This document shows positions 33,501 to 42,136 of a stretch of 64,000 bases of DNA, in pieces. The DNA comes from Nitrospirota bacterium (GTDB lineage: Bacteria > Nitrospirota > Nitrospiria > Nitrospirales > Nitrospiraceae). Below the pieces are notes generated by a model. The model saw only the letters and a list, made by a program, of their open reading frames with translations. It was not told the DNA's origin and did no database searches. Positions within the stretch are counted from its first letter, which is position 1. Each line of letters opens with the position of its first letter. Position numbers and translations under genes: made by a program. Where the stretch lies: NCBI GenBank assembly GCA_030684575.1, contig JAUXVD010000008.1:1-64000 (forward strand), read 5' to 3'.

Positions 33501-34601
33501 ATGTCTAAAGAAACGATTGAAACGCTGGTCTCCGAGCTCACCCATGAAGAGGATTGGCGTCGGATGCGCGCGACCGCGGCCTGTTTGTCGGGCGGACCTC
33601 GTGCGGTGCAGGCCTTGGTGCAGGTACTGGAGACCGGTTCGCCTGCGCTGAAAGCTGAAGCGGCGGCCATGCTGGCGCGCGTGAACGATCCTTTGTGTGG
33701 TGTACCCTTGGTCGGCTTGCTCCGGGATGAGGATGAGGCAGTCCGCAAGGCCGGCGCCTCAGCGTTAGAACATATGGCGGGGGTGTTGGACGTGACGACT
33801 GCGTCGGCGTTGACCTCGTTGCTCTATGAGTCGAAGGATGATGGGATTCGCGTGGCGGCTTCGCATTTGCTGGGGATGATTCCGAATGCGATCGCCCCAC
33901 TCAGCGAGATGCTGACCCATCCGGATCCGGAAGCGCAGATCATGGCGGCGAAGATGCTGGAGCATCTGCTCGATCCCCGCTCATCGGATGCCTTTATCAC
34001 GGCCATGGGGCAGCCGGCTATTCGCGACATCGCGGTGCGGACGCTCAAGAAGTTGACGGCCATTCGTGAGCGCATCAACGAGGTCTTCGACGCGCTGCGC
34101 GAGGTTGAGGAACTGAGTGAACGGGAAGAGGCTCGCATGAGCACCGTGATCAATCTCCTGGCGATCGGGCGCCCCAGTGTGGAGATTTTGATCGAGTATC
34201 TGGAGGATGACGATTGGGTCATCCGTGAAGCCGCCGCTGATCTGTTAGGCAAGATCGGCGATGTGCGGGCCGTTGAGCCGTTGATGGAGCGGTTGCGGAT
34301 CGATAAGGATACGGGAGTCAAAGAGCTGGCGATGAAATCGTTGGGCTTGATCGGCGATGCCAGGCCTGCCCAACTCTATATCGAGGCCATTCCCATTCGG
34401 CCCCTCCGGGTTTTTGCCATGGAAGCCTTGGCCAAAGTGAAGGATGTGGAGGTGTTGCGGCCATACAAGGAACTGTTCGATCGGTTGAGGACAGACCGGG
34501 ACGGCCTCGTCGCATACAATTCCGGCTTGATTGCCGATAAACTGGAAGCGCTCGACGGGACGCCTGTCGAGAGTCAGGGAGGGCAGGACGACGATGAGTG
34601 A
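33501..34601 (+). CDS. HEAT-repeat protein 3
   Basis: A 366-residue helical solenoid with less regular repeats than its neighbours, e.g. LRDEDEAVRKAGASALEHM, MLTHPDPEAQIMAAKMLEHL and the clearer LGKIGDVRAVEPLMERLRID near the C-terminus. A linker around residues 175-215 is rich in Glu and Arg. ATG 33501 is chosen; GTG 33480 in frame is possible. It overlaps the next gene by 8 bases, so the two are translationally coupled. Confidence 0.8.
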   Translation: MSKETIETLVSELTHEEDWRRMRATAACLSGGPRAVQALVQVLETGSPALKAEAAAMLARVNDPLCGVPLVGLLRDEDEAVRKAGASALEHMAGVLDVTTASALTSLLYESKDDGIRVAASHLLGMIPNAIAPLSEMLTHPDPEAQIMAAKMLEHLLDPRSSDAFITAMGQPAIRDIAVRTLKKLTAIRERINEVFDALREVEELSEREEARMSTVINLLAIGRPSVEILIEYLEDDDWVIREAAADLLGKIGDVRAVEPLMERLRIDKDTGVKELAMKSLGLIGDARPAQLYIEAIPIRPLRVFAMEALAKVKDVEVLRPYKELFDRLRTDRDGLVAYNSGLIADKLEALDGTPVESQGGQDDDE

Positions 34602-35358
34602 CGAGATGCAGGCAGAACGGATTGAGCAGCTGATCGGGGCCCTTCGGGACGACAATGAAGCGCTCCGCAATCATGCGATCGCCAGTTTGAGTCAGGTGGG
34701 TGAGGATGCGGTGGGGCCGTTGATCGGGCTCATGGCAGACGAAGATGTCCTGATTCGGGAGGCGGCGACCAGCGCCATTGTGCGAATCGGCCCCTCGGTC
34801 GTTGATCCATTAATCGAAGCATTGACGGACGATGAATGGGCGATTCGTGAACAGGCTGCCGCGGGATTAGGGAAGCTGAAGGATCCCAGGGGGATCGATC
34901 CCCTCGTGAAGGCGCTCAAGGACAAAGATGGCGCGGTGCGGACCGCCGCCGTGTGGGCGCTGGAGCGTATCGGCGATGCGCGGGCTGTGCCTGGATTGAT
35001 CGAGGCGCTCACGGACAACACGGTGCGTGAGGATGTGGCGCGTGTGCTGAAGAAGATCGGCGATGCGCGGGCCGTCGATGCCTTGATCGAGGGGCTGCTG
35101 GGCAACAATTGGATGGTGCGGCGCCATGCGGCCGAAGCGCTGGGCAAGATCGGCGATGCCCGCGGAGCCGGTCCGTTGATCGAATCGCTCAAGGATGAAG
35201 ATTGGCTCGTACGGCGGAATGCGGCGGAGTCGCTCGCGCGGCTTGGGGCGAAGCAGGCGATCGACCCCTTGCTTCCGCTGCTCGAAGATGAGAATACGAT
35301 GGTGCAGGAGACGGTAGAAGGGGTATTGGCAAGTCTCGGATGGAAAGCGAAGCCGTAA
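34594..35358 (+). CDS. HEAT-repeat protein 4
   Basis: A 254-residue protein of about eight very regular 31-residue HEAT repeats (LGKIGDARGAGPLIESLKDE, LERIGDARAVPGLIEALTD). Its start overlaps the stop of HEAT protein 3. The very regular repeats resemble PBS-lyase HEAT-like domains, but no chromophore lyase context exists here. Cytoplasmic, function unknown. Confidence 0.85.
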   Translation: MSDEMQAERIEQLIGALRDDNEALRNHAIASLSQVGEDAVGPLIGLMADEDVLIREAATSAIVRIGPSVVDPLIEALTDDEWAIREQAAAGLGKLKDPRGIDPLVKALKDKDGAVRTAAVWALERIGDARAVPGLIEALTDNTVREDVARVLKKIGDARAVDALIEGLLGNNWMVRRHAAEALGKIGDARGAGPLIESLKDEDWLVRRNAAESLARLGAKQAIDPLLPLLEDENTMVQETVEGVLASLGWKAKP

Positions 35359-35387
35359 TCTTTATTTCGACGTAAAGGATACACATC

Positions 35388-36098
35388 ATGGCGGATGAAG
35401 CTCCTCCAAAGCTTATTCAGATCGGTCCCAAGGGCGGCGTGAAGAAAGACGGATTCAATCTCGTCACGGAACGAGTCGTCGCGGTGAACCTCGAAGCGAA
35501 GCAGCTCGAAGTCGAACTGTTGGCCTACGACGGGAAGACGGTTGTGTTGGATGTGGATGACGAAGCGCTTGAAGATCTCAAGAAGCTCAAGGTGGGAGAT
35601 GGCGCCACGATTCGCGTCGTCGAAGAAGGCGGGAAGCGGGTCGCCAAGAGCTTCCGGATTCGTGCGAAGGATCCCAATGCGGCGCGCGCCGATGCGATGT
35701 TGTTGGATCTGAAAGACAGTCATTGGCTCAATCGAAAGTATGCAGCGGAAGTGCTGGGCGAGCTCAAGGAAGTTCGCGCGGTGCGGCCGTTGGTTGAGGC
35801 GTTGGCGGATGAAGTGGGCGATGTCCGGCAGCGTGCCTACGATTCCTTGATCAAGATCGGCGGACCGGCCGTGTCATCCCTCGTGCCGTTGCTGGTTTCT
35901 GAAGAGGATGAGGTCAGGCAATCCGTGACGGAAATCATTCGCAAGATCGGAAAGCCTGCCGTCGAGCCGTTGGCCACGGCGCTTGCCGAGGCCGACGACC
36001 GTTTGAAAACGAGGGTGATGAAGGTGTTGGACCGGATGGGCTACAAGCCCAAGGTCAAAGAGGAAGCCAAGGAAGCTGAAGCGCCGCGGCTCACGTAA
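35388..36098 (+). CDS. HEAT-repeat protein 5 with N-terminal beta domain
   Basis: A 236-residue protein. Residues 1-95 are not HEAT: LVTERVVAVNLEAKQLEVEL and GDGATIRVVEEGGKRVAKSF read as a small beta barrel. Residues 100-220 hold about four HEAT repeats (VLGELKEVRAVRPLVEALAD, IIRKIGKPAVEPLATALAE), and the tail is Lys/Glu-rich. It ends the HEAT run 29 bases after HEAT protein 4. The extra domain could be the piece that recognises a target, an inference. Confidence 0.75.
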   Translation: MADEAPPKLIQIGPKGGVKKDGFNLVTERVVAVNLEAKQLEVELLAYDGKTVVLDVDDEALEDLKKLKVGDGATIRVVEEGGKRVAKSFRIRAKDPNAARADAMLLDLKDSHWLNRKYAAEVLGELKEVRAVRPLVEALADEVGDVRQRAYDSLIKIGGPAVSSLVPLLVSEEDEVRQSVTEIIRKIGKPAVEPLATALAEADDRLKTRVMKVLDRMGYKPKVKEEAKEAEAPRLT

Positions 36099-36113
36099 CG
36101 CGTCGGTTACGTG
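36092..36113. terminator. Perfect palindrome overlapping two convergent stop codons
   Basis: CACGTAAC (36092-36099) pairs with GTTACGTG (36106-36113), loop of six. It includes the stop codon of HEAT protein 5 and that of ugd. No U-tract follows on either strand, so termination strength is uncertain. Confidence 0.4.
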
Positions 36114-37432
36114 GACTGAGAAGGAGTCTTCGTTGGTCTCCCGACAGAGATGTGGCGGAAGCCAAATCCCGCGACGCGGTCCGGTTCATAGACATTCCGT
36201 AAGTCGAAGAATATGGGCTGACGTAAGAGGGCTTTCAGTCTGTCGAAGTCGAGCGTTCGGAACTGGTTCCATTCGGTCATGAGGATCAGGGCATCCGCCC
36301 CCTCTGCCGTGTCATAGGCGTCTTTACAGGGAACGAGGCCCGAAACAATCTGACAGGCTTCTTCCAGCCCGGCAGGATCGTAGGCGCGAACGGTCGCGCC
36401 CTGTTTCATCAGCTCCTGCGCAATGGCCAGGGCCGGCGCATCCCGTAAGTCGTTGGTGTTGGGCTTGAACGACAGGCCCAACATCGCGAAGGTCTTTCCC
36501 TTGAGCTGCCCCATCTCCTTCAGAATCTTTGCAATCATCCGGCCCCGTTGCTGCTCGTTGACGAGGGCGGCGGCTCCGGCGATTTGCATGGGATAGCCGG
36601 CTCGCTCTCCCGTCTGCACTAAGGCGGCCAAATCTTTGGGGAAGCAGGACCCCCCGAACCCCGGTCCTGCATGGAGAAACTTCGATCCAATCCGGTTGTC
36701 GAGCCCCATCCCTTTCGCCACCATCTGTACGTCGGCGCCCACTTTTTCGCAGACCGTCGCAATTTCATTGATGAACGAAATCTTAGTGGCCAGGAAGGCG
36801 TTGGAGGCATATTTGATCATTTCGGCCGTGGGGATGTCGGTGACGACGAAGGGCGTTTCGATGAGGTAGAGCGGACGATAGAGGTCTTTCATGATCGCTA
36901 TCGCCTGCTCGCTGTCTGCGCCGATGACGATCCGGTTCGGCCGCATGAAGTCTTCGATCGCAGACCCTTCACGAAGAAATTCCGGGTTGGAGACGATATC
37001 GAAACGGAATTTGCCCGATTGATTGGCGTTGATAACTTCACGTAGTTTTGCGCCTGTTCCCACCGGGACGGTCGACTTGGTGACGATCACCTTGTACCCG
37101 GTCATGGTTCTGGCGATGCCACGGCCGACTTCTTCAACGTACGAGAGGTCGGCTGATCCGTCTGCTCGTGGCGGGGTTCCGACCGCAATGAAAATGACGA
37201 GCGCCTTGTCGACGGCTTTGGCCACGTCGGTGGTAAAGGTGATTCGGCCCTCTCGAATGCCTTTGGCAACGAGCTCCGTGATCCCTGGTTCGTAGAAGGG
37301 CACATCGCCTTTTTCAAGTCTCGCGATCCGTTTGGCGTCGGTGTCCATGCAGGTCACGCTCACGCCGAATTCAGAAAAACAGGCTCCTGTGACCAATCCG
37401 ACATAGCCGGTTCCGATGACACTGATATGCAT
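36107..37432 (-). CDS. ugd: UDP-glucose 6-dehydrogenase
   Basis: A 441-residue nucleotide-sugar dehydrogenase that oxidises UDP-glucose to UDP-glucuronate. The N-terminal Rossmann motif ISVIGTGYVGLVTGACFSEF, the central KYASNAFLATKISFINEI, and the catalytic cysteine in GPGFGGSCFPKDLAAL are present, as is the C-terminal SFKPNTNDLRDAPALAIAQE domain. The product could feed the epimerase encoded at 6098-7129. Start ATG 37432 begins the Rossmann strand. Divergent from the CBS protein gene. Confidence 0.95.
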   Translation of the reverse strand: MHISVIGTGYVGLVTGACFSEFGVSVTCMDTDAKRIARLEKGDVPFYEPGITELVAKGIREGRITFTTDVAKAVDKALVIFIAVGTPPRADGSADLSYVEEVGRGIARTMTGYKVIVTKSTVPVGTGAKLREVINANQSGKFRFDIVSNPEFLREGSAIEDFMRPNRIVIGADSEQAIAIMKDLYRPLYLIETPFVVTDIPTAEMIKYASNAFLATKISFINEIATVCEKVGADVQMVAKGMGLDNRIGSKFLHAGPGFGGSCFPKDLAALVQTGERAGYPMQIAGAAALVNEQQRGRMIAKILKEMGQLKGKTFAMLGLSFKPNTNDLRDAPALAIAQELMKQGATVRAYDPAGLEEACQIVSGLVPCKDAYDTAEGADALILMTEWNQFRTLDFDRLKALLRQPIFFDLRNVYEPDRVAGFGFRHISVGRPTKTPSQST

Positions 37433-37548
37433 GGGTCCCTATCCTCCTAGTAAGCAAGTACGATCTGGCCGAGTATAGCAACGGTATCGAGGGTGAGCAA
37501 CGAGTTATGGATTGTCCTGTTCGCCGGATAAGCAGCTTGAACCGCTCG

Positions 37549-37577
37549 TTGACAGCTGCACGAGGGCTGAGTACTAT
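37549..37577 (+). promoter_or_regulatory. Sigma-70-type promoter for the CBS gene
   Basis: TTGACA (37549-37554), a 17-base spacer and TACTAT (37572-37577), about 30 bases before the ATG at 37609. Confidence 0.7.
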
Positions 37578-37608
37578 TTGCTCCCTTCATTTGGACGGAT
37601 TCTCGCGT

Positions 37609-38019
37609 ATGGAAATTCAAAGCAGCCCTATTCAGCGGCCACTCGCCGTGATGATGTGCAGGACCCTCAGCACGATCGGTCAGGACGCAACATTGTTGGA
37701 GGCGGCCAAGCTGATGCGCGATGCAAAGGTTGGCGCATTATTAGTAGTCGAGGGCGGTCACTATAGCGGCCTCGTGAGCGAATCAGATTTGGTTCGCAAG
37801 GGGGTAGCCGAGTCCCGTTCGGCACAAGAGACGTTAGTCCGTGACGTTATGAGCAGTCCGTTGTTATCGATAGACAGTGCGAGCTCAGCCCATGAGGCGA
37901 GCGAAAAAATGGCCGAATGTGGTATTCGGCATCTGGCCGTTTCTGACGATGGCGAGATTGTCGGGGTTATCTCTGTTCGCGACCTCTTACGGTACTTCAA
38001 AAATTGGGGCGGCCTATGA
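37609..38019 (+). CDS. Two-CBS-domain protein
   Basis: A 136-residue protein made of a pair of CBS motifs: TIGQDATLLEAAKLMRDAKV / GALLVVEGGHYSGLVSESDL, and the second ending HLAVSDDGEIVGVISVRDLL. Such modules bind adenine nucleotides and regulate partners. No attached enzyme. The ATG at 37609 follows a consensus promoter; longer in-frame starts cross it. Partner unknown. Confidence 0.85.
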   Translation: MEIQSSPIQRPLAVMMCRTLSTIGQDATLLEAAKLMRDAKVGALLVVEGGHYSGLVSESDLVRKGVAESRSAQETLVRDVMSSPLLSIDSASSAHEASEKMAECGIRHLAVSDDGEIVGVISVRDLLRYFKNWGGL

Positions 38020-38080
38020 TCGGTTTGAACCGTCTGTGTGTATCGGTGGATTGTTGTTCTACCCGGTGTGATGTTTCTGT

Positions 38081-39652
38081 ATGAGCCCCGTCAACCGGTC
38101 GGTTCATACGCCTCGGTGGTTTCTTCTGGTGACGGCGCTGGTGACCGGCGCGGTGGTCATGGCGCTCGAAATCTTGGGAAGCCGACTCTTAGCTCCCGTG
38201 TTCGGAAACTCCCTCTTCGTCTGGGGTGCATTGATCGGAGTCATTCTTGCCGCCATGAGTGGCGGGTATGCCTTTGGCGGCTGGGTCTCCGACCGGTATC
38301 CTGGCGCGCAGGTCCTGGCAGGGCTGCTGTTGTTTTCGGGATCCTGGACCTTTCTGATCGCCTGGCTTGGTCAGCCGGTGCTCTTTGCGGTAGCGAAAGC
38401 GATTGAGGACCCCCGGTGGGGCCCCTGTGTCGCCGCGGCGCTGCTCCTCGGTCCGCCAGCCTTTGGCCTGAGCGGCGTCTTGCCGGCTATGTTGCGGTTG
38501 GCCGTATTAGACCTCGAGTATTTCGGCCGGCATACCGGCCGGATGATCGCGCTCTCGACCATGGGGAGTTTGGCTGGAACCTGGGGGACGGCCTTTTTCT
38601 TTCTCTCCTGGATTGGCAGCCAGGCGCTTGTGGCGTGGCTCGGGGCTATTCAAGTGGGGCTGGGCCTCTGGTGGTTGGTCCGTGGGACAACAGCACGGCC
38701 GGTCGTGATCGGCCTCATCATTCTGTGCATCGGAGGCTTGGGAGCCGGTGCCTTGTCTCCAATCCAGAAGCTGAAGGCGCCGGTCTATCAGGAAGACAGC
38801 CCCTACCAGCAAGTACGAATCCGCGACGACGATCTCTTTCGCTATCTCGTCCTGGACCGGACCTTCCATGCGGTCATGTGGAGGGCGGATCCGGTCGCGC
38901 TATTTCTTCCCTATAGTCAATTGATGGTTGCGTCGCTGGCCTTGGTGCCTGAGCCGAAACGAGGGTTGATCCTTGGCCATGGAGGAGGGTCGCTGGCGAA
39001 GTGGGTCGCCCACCGGTGGCCTGAACTCGAGTTGGATGTGGTCGAGTTCGATCCGGTGGTCGTTCGCATGGCCGAAGAGTATTTTGCCTATCAGCCGCCT
39101 CCTCAGCATCACGTCCATGCCCGTGACGCCCGGGTCTTTCTCAATTCCACGGAGCGGACCTACGACTTTATCTGGGTTGATGCGTTCGCCAGACATATGA
39201 TTCCGTTTCACCTGACCACTGTGGAATTCTTTGCGGAGTTGCGGGCCCACCTGTCGCCGAATGGCGTTCTCGCAGTGAATTTGGCCTCGTCGGGCGAGGG
39301 AGGAGACCTGTTGCGGGCTAATGCAGTTGTGCAGACGATGAGAGGGTCGTTTCCCCACGTCGAGTCTTTTGCGGTCAAGGGGCCATGGAAATCCGCTCAG
39401 ACGAAATCGGAGAATTTGATTTTCTTTGCTGGTACTCCGCTCGCGCAGCACCAGCTCTCTGTCACGACGGACAAGGTCAATGCATTGGTCGAACAACAGC
39501 GCCTCCCGGTCGAAGCGATTGCTTTGTTGAGTACCCATCGTACGGAACCCTGGGAGGCAGGTGTTGTGTTAACCGACAACTATGCGCCCTATGATCTTTT
39601 GATGGGATCTACGGTTCAAGGGGTACAGCCTGAGGCAGTGATCACGCACTAA
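38081..39652 (+). CDS. Membrane-fused spermidine synthase-like methyltransferase-fold protein
   Basis: A 523-residue protein. Residues 10-235 contain about seven transmembrane helices (VTALVTGAVVMALEILGSRL, VWGALIGVILAAMSGGYAFG), of the type found fused to spermidine synthase domains. Residues 250-500 hold the Rossmann-like synthase domain: LILGHGGGSLAKWVAHRWPE, DVVEFDPVVVRMAEEYF and VHARDARVFLNSTERTYDFI. The GGGxxxxK and D/E pattern of the family is largely kept (GHGGGSLAK). Polyamine synthesis or another aminopropyl/methyl transfer is uncertain. Confidence 0.8.
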   Translation: MSPVNRSVHTPRWFLLVTALVTGAVVMALEILGSRLLAPVFGNSLFVWGALIGVILAAMSGGYAFGGWVSDRYPGAQVLAGLLLFSGSWTFLIAWLGQPVLFAVAKAIEDPRWGPCVAAALLLGPPAFGLSGVLPAMLRLAVLDLEYFGRHTGRMIALSTMGSLAGTWGTAFFFLSWIGSQALVAWLGAIQVGLGLWWLVRGTTARPVVIGLIILCIGGLGAGALSPIQKLKAPVYQEDSPYQQVRIRDDDLFRYLVLDRTFHAVMWRADPVALFLPYSQLMVASLALVPEPKRGLILGHGGGSLAKWVAHRWPELELDVVEFDPVVVRMAEEYFAYQPPPQHHVHARDARVFLNSTERTYDFIWVDAFARHMIPFHLTTVEFFAELRAHLSPNGVLAVNLASSGEGGDLLRANAVVQTMRGSFPHVESFAVKGPWKSAQTKSENLIFFAGTPLAQHQLSVTTDKVNALVEQQRLPVEAIALLSTHRTEPWEAGVVLTDNYAPYDLLMGSTVQGVQPEAVITH

Positions 39653-39916
39653 GCCATTGAAGTCATTGGGACTTGTCTAGATTATGAACGGCTATTCTGG
39701 ATGGCGGCCATTTGAAAAATTACAGATTAACCTTCTTGCTTCCGTTTTCGTTGCTGTGCTATAAGGTTGCCTCTTGAAGAGCGGGAAATCTGGCAGAACA
39801 TAAATAAGTGTTACTCGTAGAGAAGTAGTAGTCAGCATGGTGTAGGCTACCAGGTCGTGGCGGTAGTTATTTACCAACCTAATCACATCTCTTCTTCTTT
39901 CTTAAGGAGGTAGGTC
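39653..39916. other. AT-rich intergenic region before cupredoxin gene
   Basis: No gene seen. The stretch is AT-rich relative to the rest of the window and ends in a strong ribosome site (TAAGGAGGTAGG) for the gene at 39917; no confident promoter pair was recognised. Confidence 0.3.
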
Positions 39917-40396
39917 ATGGGCAAGACGATGTTAGGGGTCTTCTTCGGCCTCGTGATGGTCATGGCTGGAGCATCTTCAGCATTTGCGCTCCAGGCAGGC
40001 GGAGTCGAAATCGGAGATTTGGAGACTGGCTCAGTCGTAGGGCAGTCGTTCAAAGAACTGGATATGGATGCGCATCTGTATGCGGTCGAGATCGGAAACT
40101 TAAAGACGTGGTACCCGCCCATCACGATCATTGATTTCAAAGTTCGGCCAGGTCGTCCCGTCCTGCTCGTGGTCACGAACAATTCGACTGCCGAGCATGG
40201 ATTTCAGCTTACCGATGCAGTCAATTCAGATACGCCAACGGTCATGAAGGCGCAAGTCGTCTTGAAGCCTGGCGAGACCAAGTACATCGGGATTCCAACC
40301 AGCGATATGTTCTATGCGACGCAGGGGAATACCTTGACCTACCGTTGTCACTTGCACCCGGCCCATGTTGGTGGCAAGATTTTGATGATCAAGTAG
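39917..40396 (+). CDS. Exported cupredoxin-like protein
   Basis: A 159-residue protein with a signal peptide (MVMAGASSAFA). The mature protein carries a cupredoxin-like domain whose copper site would be formed by a histidine in NSTAEHGFQL and the CHLHPAHVGGKILM end (Cys, one or two His). It may be a periplasmic copper or electron-transfer protein for nitrogen metabolism. Start ATG follows AAGGAGGTAGGTC. A perfect terminator follows. Confidence 0.8.
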   Translation: MGKTMLGVFFGLVMVMAGASSAFALQAGGVEIGDLETGSVVGQSFKELDMDAHLYAVEIGNLKTWYPPITIIDFKVRPGRPVLLVVTNNSTAEHGFQLTDAVNSDTPTVMKAQVVLKPGETKYIGIPTSDMFYATQGNTLTYRCHLHPAHVGGKILMIK

Positions 40397-40419
40397 TCGT
40401 TTTTGGTAGAAGTGTTTGA

Positions 40420-40464
40420 CCACCGCCCTCTTTGCGATACCGCAAAGAGGGCGGTGGTTTTTTT
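40420..40464 (+). terminator. Strong intrinsic terminator
   Basis: CCACCGCCCTCTTTGCG (40420-40436) and its exact reverse complement (40441-40457) with a four-base loop, followed by seven T. It lies 24 bases after the cupredoxin stop. Confidence 0.95.
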
Positions 40465-40495
40465 ATGCAAAGGACTCTGAATTCAAGAGCGACAA

Positions 40496-40828
40496 TTACA
40501 CATCTTCTTCGGCTCGGCAGTCAGCGCCAGGCTCGATCGGAATGTTCTGGACCCCTCTGAGCTCTCCCGCCACGATCAGCAGCAGGAAATGGCGTAATGT
40601 CGGCTCCGCTTCTCGCCTCTCACTGACGATGGTGTGCATGTCCACAACCATTTCATCTCCGTCCCATTGTGTCCCATTGATTACCCAATAGTGGCTGGCT
40701 GCATCGGGGAATTGCCGAACCACAAACGATTCGATAATGGTCCCCAGGTCAGCGGTACTGGCCTGCGTCAACGTTGGCATGGTGAGGATTCCGCAGAGCG
40801 CACTCATGACGATCCATTGATATCGCAT
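40496..40828 (-). CDS. Small exported protein of unknown function
   Basis: A 110-residue protein with a signal peptide (IVMSALCGILTMPTLTQA) and a beta-alpha mature part with a WVINGTQWDGDEMVVDMHT segment and a terminal acidic cluster. No domain recognised. AAGGAGGTGCCCC precedes the ATG at 40828, favouring this start over 40876. Confidence 0.65.
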   Translation of the reverse strand: MRYQWIVMSALCGILTMPTLTQASTADLGTIIESFVVRQFPDAASHYWVINGTQWDGDEMVVDMHTIVSERREAEPTLRHFLLLIVAGELRGVQNIPIEPGADCRAEEDV

Positions 40829-40980
40829 GGGGCACCTCCTTGCGCGGGGGCGAACAAACGCTGGTGGCTCCATCAAGAGAAAAGAGCCGGATGAGCATTC
40901 AATACGTTACGAATAATCTTACGCCTGACAGGGAGTAAGAATCTATAAGGGGGTCGTTGTAGCGGTGACTGTAGAAACAG

Positions 40981-41011
40981 GAAAGCCCTGCTTCTCATGG
41001 AAAAGCAGGGC
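40981..41011 (-). terminator. Hairpin downstream of the ferredoxin gene
   Basis: GCCCTGCTT (40985-40993) pairs with AAGCAGGGC (41003-41011); on the minus strand the stem is followed by TTTC. It lies about 25 bases past the ferredoxin stop. Confidence 0.65.
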
Positions 41012-41036
41012 CCTCTTGTTGACAGATGAATGAGGA

Positions 41037-41384
41037 CTAGTTGCGCACGCCACTCCAGATTTTGGCAGGATCAATGGCCTTATCAGGATTGAGCGTCTTG
41101 GCTTTATCAAGAAGGACTTCCGTCGTTTCCGGATAGAGTGGATCGGCGATACAGCAGTTATCAACCGGGCAGACAGCGGCGCACTGGGGCTCGTCGAAGT
41201 GTCCGACGCACTCGGTGCAACGGTCGTGCGTTATGATATAAATACTATCGCCGACTCCCTGGCCGTCGCCCACATGATTGCCCTTTGCTTCCGCGTCGCT
41301 GCGAGTTTCAAAAATCGCCTCGTTCGGACATTCGGGCAAGCAGGCCCCACAGGAGATACATTCATCAGTAATCAGCAGCGCCAT
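41037..41384 (-). CDS. Two-[4Fe-4S] ferredoxin, Allochromatium type
   Basis: A 115-residue ferredoxin. Cluster I ligands sit in CISCGACLPECPNEAI, and cluster II uses CTECVGHFDEPQCAAVCP, where the spacing C-x2-C-x8-C-x3-C is that of the low-potential Allochromatium-type ferredoxins. The C-terminal helix extension is also typical. Such ferredoxins drive the reductive TCA cycle, the CO2-fixing pathway in Nitrospira, an inference for this copy. ATG 41384 follows GGAGG; the longer frame is rejected. Confidence 0.9.
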   Translation of the reverse strand: MALLITDECISCGACLPECPNEAIFETRSDAEAKGNHVGDGQGVGDSIYIITHDRCTECVGHFDEPQCAAVCPVDNCCIADPLYPETTEVLLDKAKTLNPDKAIDPAKIWSGVRN

Positions 41385-41595
41385 GACCCTCGCCTCCTTC
41401 TCACTACAATAGAGACACACACGGTTGACAAGTCCGCCCCGCCACGACATAGTGCGTGCCGCGACGTGAAGGCCATTCTAGTCTGTCGCTCTTTTCCAAG
41501 TCAACAGAACGGCACCTGCTCAGAAGGCCTAGCCGCCCTAGATGAATGGGCCTTTGGGCCCACTGACTCATGACGAGTCGCGAGATGAAATAGCC

Positions 41596-42090
41596 ATGGC
41601 CACCATGTCGATCAGCGAGCGCGAGCAGAAAAAGAAGCGCATCATCACGCTCGTTCTCATGGCGATTTTCTTGATGAGCGCGTCATTCTTTTTCATCGAT
41701 CGGAAAGACGAGACGATCATTATCGTGTCGTTTCCGAACGGTCATGTGCTGGAGACGGAAGTCGCGGACACACCGGAGAAGCTGCTCTTCGGTCTTGCCT
41801 TTCGAGAGACGTTGCCAGCGAATAGCGGAATGCTTTATATCTTCGAGTCGACCGGACAAAACCATATTTGGACAAAGGCTTATCGGTTTCCAGTGGACAT
41901 CATATGGGTTGATGAGAGTCATCACATCGTGGGGCTCAAGGAAGATGTCGCTCCTTGTGGGGAAGATGAGTGCCCCAAGTTTAGTTCCTCTCCGGAAGTG
42001 GTCCGCTACGCGATTCAAGCAGAGGCAGGCTTCATCAAGCGCGAAGGGGTTACCGTGGGACAGGAGTTGAAATATACACTTCGGATGTAA
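41596..42090 (+). CDS. DUF192 protein with N-terminal membrane anchor
   Basis: A 164-residue protein. One transmembrane helix (LVLMAIFLMSASFFFI) is followed by a DUF192 domain: VLETEVADTPEKLLFGLAFR, MLYIFESTGQNHIWTKAYRF, PVDIIWVDESHHIVGLKEDV. DUF192 proteins are extracytoplasmic and of unknown function. Start ATG 41596 or 41605. First of a run with the Rieske ferredoxin, inhibitor-like protein and aminotransferase genes. Confidence 0.85.
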   Translation: MATMSISEREQKKKRIITLVLMAIFLMSASFFFIDRKDETIIIVSFPNGHVLETEVADTPEKLLFGLAFRETLPANSGMLYIFESTGQNHIWTKAYRFPVDIIWVDESHHIVGLKEDVAPCGEDECPKFSSSPEVVRYAIQAEAGFIKREGVTVGQELKYTLRM

Positions 42091-42136
42091 GGCGCACGAG
42101 GGTGGTGCGAAGCATGAAGAGAGGAGTCGGTGTGGC

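Noticed and set aside
34692-35723. Serine/arginine-rich frame antisense to the HEAT genes
   Set aside because: Repetitive HEAT codons produce long open frames on the other strand; not a gene.
29315-36098. Possible CRISPR or tandem DNA repeat
   Set aside because: The periodicity of about 93 bases is that of HEAT protein repeats; DNA identity between units is low and there are no spacers.
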